Source of the DNA: Streptomyces lincolnensis
GTDB lineage: Bacteria > Actinomycetota > Actinomycetes > Streptomycetales > Streptomycetaceae
Length of the DNA stretch: 64,000 bases
NCBI RefSeq assembly: GCF_021173675.1
Contig: NZ_JAIHON010000005.1
Location: 186,001 to 250,000, forward strand
Reading direction: 5' to 3'
In this document: piece after piece, positions 62,634 through 64,000 of the stretch
How positions within the stretch are numbered: position 1 is the first letter of the stretch
Layout: each line of letters starts with the position of its first letter
Made by a program: the position numbers and the translations under genes
The notes under the pieces: generated by a model
The model's input: the letters and a program-made list of their open reading frames with translations, nothing else
What the model was told of the DNA's origin: nothing
Database searches by the model: none

Positions 62634-63128
62634 TCAGACGACCTGGTGGAGCCAGCGGACCGGGGCGCCCTCGCCGGCGTACCGGAAAGGCTCCAGTTCG
62701 TCGTCCCAGGGCTTGCCCAGGAGTTTGGAGAGTTCGGCTTCCAGGTCGGTCTCGCCGCGTTGGGAGCGGGTGAGGGCGGCGCGGAGGCGGTCCTCGGGGA
62801 TGAGGATGTCGCCGTGGATGCCGGTGACGGCGTGGAAGATGCCCAGCTCGGGGGTGCAGCTGTAGCGCTCGCCCTCGGCGGTGGCGCAGGGCTCGGCGGT
62901 GACCTCGAAGCGCAGGAGGTGCCAGCCGCGCAGGGCGGAGGCGAGTTTGGAGGCGGTGCCGGGCTCGGCCTGCCAGGAGAACTCCGAACGCCAGGTTCCG
63001 GGGGCGGCGGGCTGCCGGATCCAGTCGAGGTTGACGCGCGTGCCGAGCACCCCGGCGACGGCCCACTCGACGTGCGGGCACAGCGCGCGCGGCGCGGAGT
63101 GCACGTACAGAACTCCACGTGTCGTCAC
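62634..63128 (-). CDS. DUF3145 protein
   Basis: A 164-residue soluble protein of DUF3145: GVLYVHSAPRALCPHVEWAVAGVLG at the start, RSEFSWQAEPGTASKLASALRGW in the middle, and LEAELSKLLGKPWDDELEPFRYAGEGAPVRWL at the end. It is a conserved actinobacterial family of unknown function and usually found next to fabF. GTG at 63128. The 279-bp gap upstream (63129-63407) holds the divergent promoters of this gene and the lipoprotein gene; I see nothing else there. Confidence 0.9.
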   Translation of the reverse strand: MTTRGVLYVHSAPRALCPHVEWAVAGVLGTRVNLDWIRQPAAPGTWRSEFSWQAEPGTASKLASALRGWHLLRFEVTAEPCATAEGERYSCTPELGIFHAVTGIHGDILIPEDRLRAALTRSQRGETDLEAELSKLLGKPWDDELEPFRYAGEGAPVRWLHQVV

Positions 63129-63407
63129 CGGGACCTCCGGGCAGAGCGGGACAGTTTTGCAGGCTGGCGTGGCGGGTGGTGGCAGGCAGCCACGTTGAGG
63201 GCGAGGCTACCGTGCGGCGGCGCAAGGAGTGTGACGTACCGTCGGTCCCGATGCCCCGAAACGCCCGCCATTCACCCGGCAGGACGCTAGTACGGGGGTG
63301 ATCCGTTCCCGCGGGAGCGATCAGGAACTCACGGGCGCCGTGATCCGGGAACTCCCGAACGTTGTCAGTAGCGGGGGACATCGTCGACCGGAGGGGATCA
63401 GCACCGG

Positions 63408-64000
63408 ATGAGGAAGCAGACCCGGCGTTCACGGGCCGCCGTCGCCGTCCTGACGGCGGCCGTCCTGGGCCTCGCCGGCTGTGACGCCGTCGGCGGAGAC
63501 GCGTCGGCTCCCGAGGAACCCCGGAAGCCCAAGCCGTCCCCGACGCCGGTGTGGGACAGCAGCCCCGCCTCGATGGCCGCGGTGGGCGACTCCATCACGC
63601 GCGGCTTCGACGCCTGCTCGGTGCTGGCGGACTGCCCCGAGGTGTCCTGGGCGACCGGCGGCAGCGACGAGGTCGACAGTCTCGCCGTACGCCTGCTGGG
63701 GAGGGCGAAGGCGGCGACGCGGAGCTGGAACCACGCGGTGAGCGGGGCGCGGATGGCGGATCTGTCCGGGCAGATGTCCCAGGCGGCCGCGCACACTCCC
63801 GGCCTGGTCACGGTGATGGTGGGCGCCAATGACGCCTGCCGGGACTCCACGAGCGCGATGACGTCGGTGGCCGACTTCCGGGCCGGCTTCGAGGACGCGC
63901 TGGGCGTGCTGCGGAAGAAGGCGCCCCGGGCGCAGGTGTACGTGGCGAGCGTGCCGAACCTGAAGCGGCTGTGGTCCGAGGGGCGGACCAATCCGCTGGG
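63408..64000 (+). CDS. SGNH/GDSL-hydrolase lipoprotein, cut by window edge
   Basis: The first 197 residues are present. MRKQTRRSRAAV begins a lipoprotein signal with a perfect LAGC lipobox (Cys25), followed by a Pro/Lys linker. The hydrolase domain shows block I AAVGDSITRGFDAC (Ser nucleophile), block II-type NHAVSGARMADL and block III VMVGANDAC. The C-terminal Asp-His block lies beyond the edge. It should be an esterase or lipase on the outer membrane face. ATG at 63408 with GGAGGGGA upstream. Confidence 0.9.
   Translation, partial: MRKQTRRSRAAVAVLTAAVLGLAGCDAVGGDASAPEEPRKPKPSPTPVWDSSPASMAAVGDSITRGFDACSVLADCPEVSWATGGSDEVDSLAVRLLGRAKAATRSWNHAVSGARMADLSGQMSQAAAHTPGLVTVMVGANDACRDSTSAMTSVADFRAGFEDALGVLRKKAPRAQVYVASVPNLKRLWSEGRTNPL

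Overview
The window is chromosomal DNA of a Streptomyces or close relative. Evidence: very high GC with strong third-position G/C bias, frequent GTG and TTG starts, GA-rich ribosome binding sites, many antisense open frames typical of such GC content, and gene orders I recognise from Streptomyces (fasR-fabD-fabH-acpP-fabF; aceE next to a DUF3052 gene, an AhpE-type peroxiredoxin and terD genes). About 64 protein genes and one tRNA are supported. I saw no transposase, integrase, phage gene, CRISPR array or rRNA.

Layout. 1-5.9 kb: a thiolase (cut by the left edge) divergent from a CYP125-like P450, with two KstR-like boxes between them (steroid side-chain type chemistry), then two membrane glycosyltransferase genes. 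6.1-16.5 kb: O-methyltransferase, FHA protein, DUF1992, two related helical proteins, a reductase, acetyltransferase, an efflux pump with a MarR-like tail, a membrane protein with zinc ribbon, collagen-like region and peptidoglycan-binding domain, a HAD phosphatase, and a GDT1-type Mn exporter behind a yybP-ykoY Mn riboswitch. 16.8-34.4 kb: secreted HNH nuclease, PhoD-like phosphatase, an FAD/NAD(P) enzyme, DoxX with an iron-box-like site, SodC-like protein, two DedA proteins, ketopantoate-reductase-like enzyme, hydrolases, an AlkZ-like DNA glycosylase, efflux, tRNA-Val(UAC) and several envelope proteins.

34.4-44.4 kb is the most distinctive block: a Ter (TerD/TerC) stress system. One operon encodes a citrate-lyase-like protein, a fused double phosphoribosyltransferase/TRSP protein and a HAD phosphatase, which together look like a pathway for a nucleotide-derived metabolite. 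Three TerD proteins, a TerA-like protein and TerC flank it, with a one-Cys peroxiredoxin next door. The fused enzyme carries a 60-bp repeat inserted in frame; near-identical copies lie between genes elsewhere in the window.

44.8-64 kb: aceE (pyruvate dehydrogenase E1), a K+ channel, efflux pump with divergent TetR regulator, cell-envelope hydrolase, MerR/aldo-keto reductase pair, serine hydrolase and pirin, and then the essential fatty-acid synthase operon fabD-fabH-acpP-fabF behind its activator gene fasR. The right edge cuts an SGNH-hydrolase lipoprotein gene. aceE and the fab genes link pyruvate to acetyl-CoA and membrane lipid synthesis.

Two related families of short intergenic repeats, a 3 x 40 bp tandem array and several strong hairpins mark gene ends through the window.
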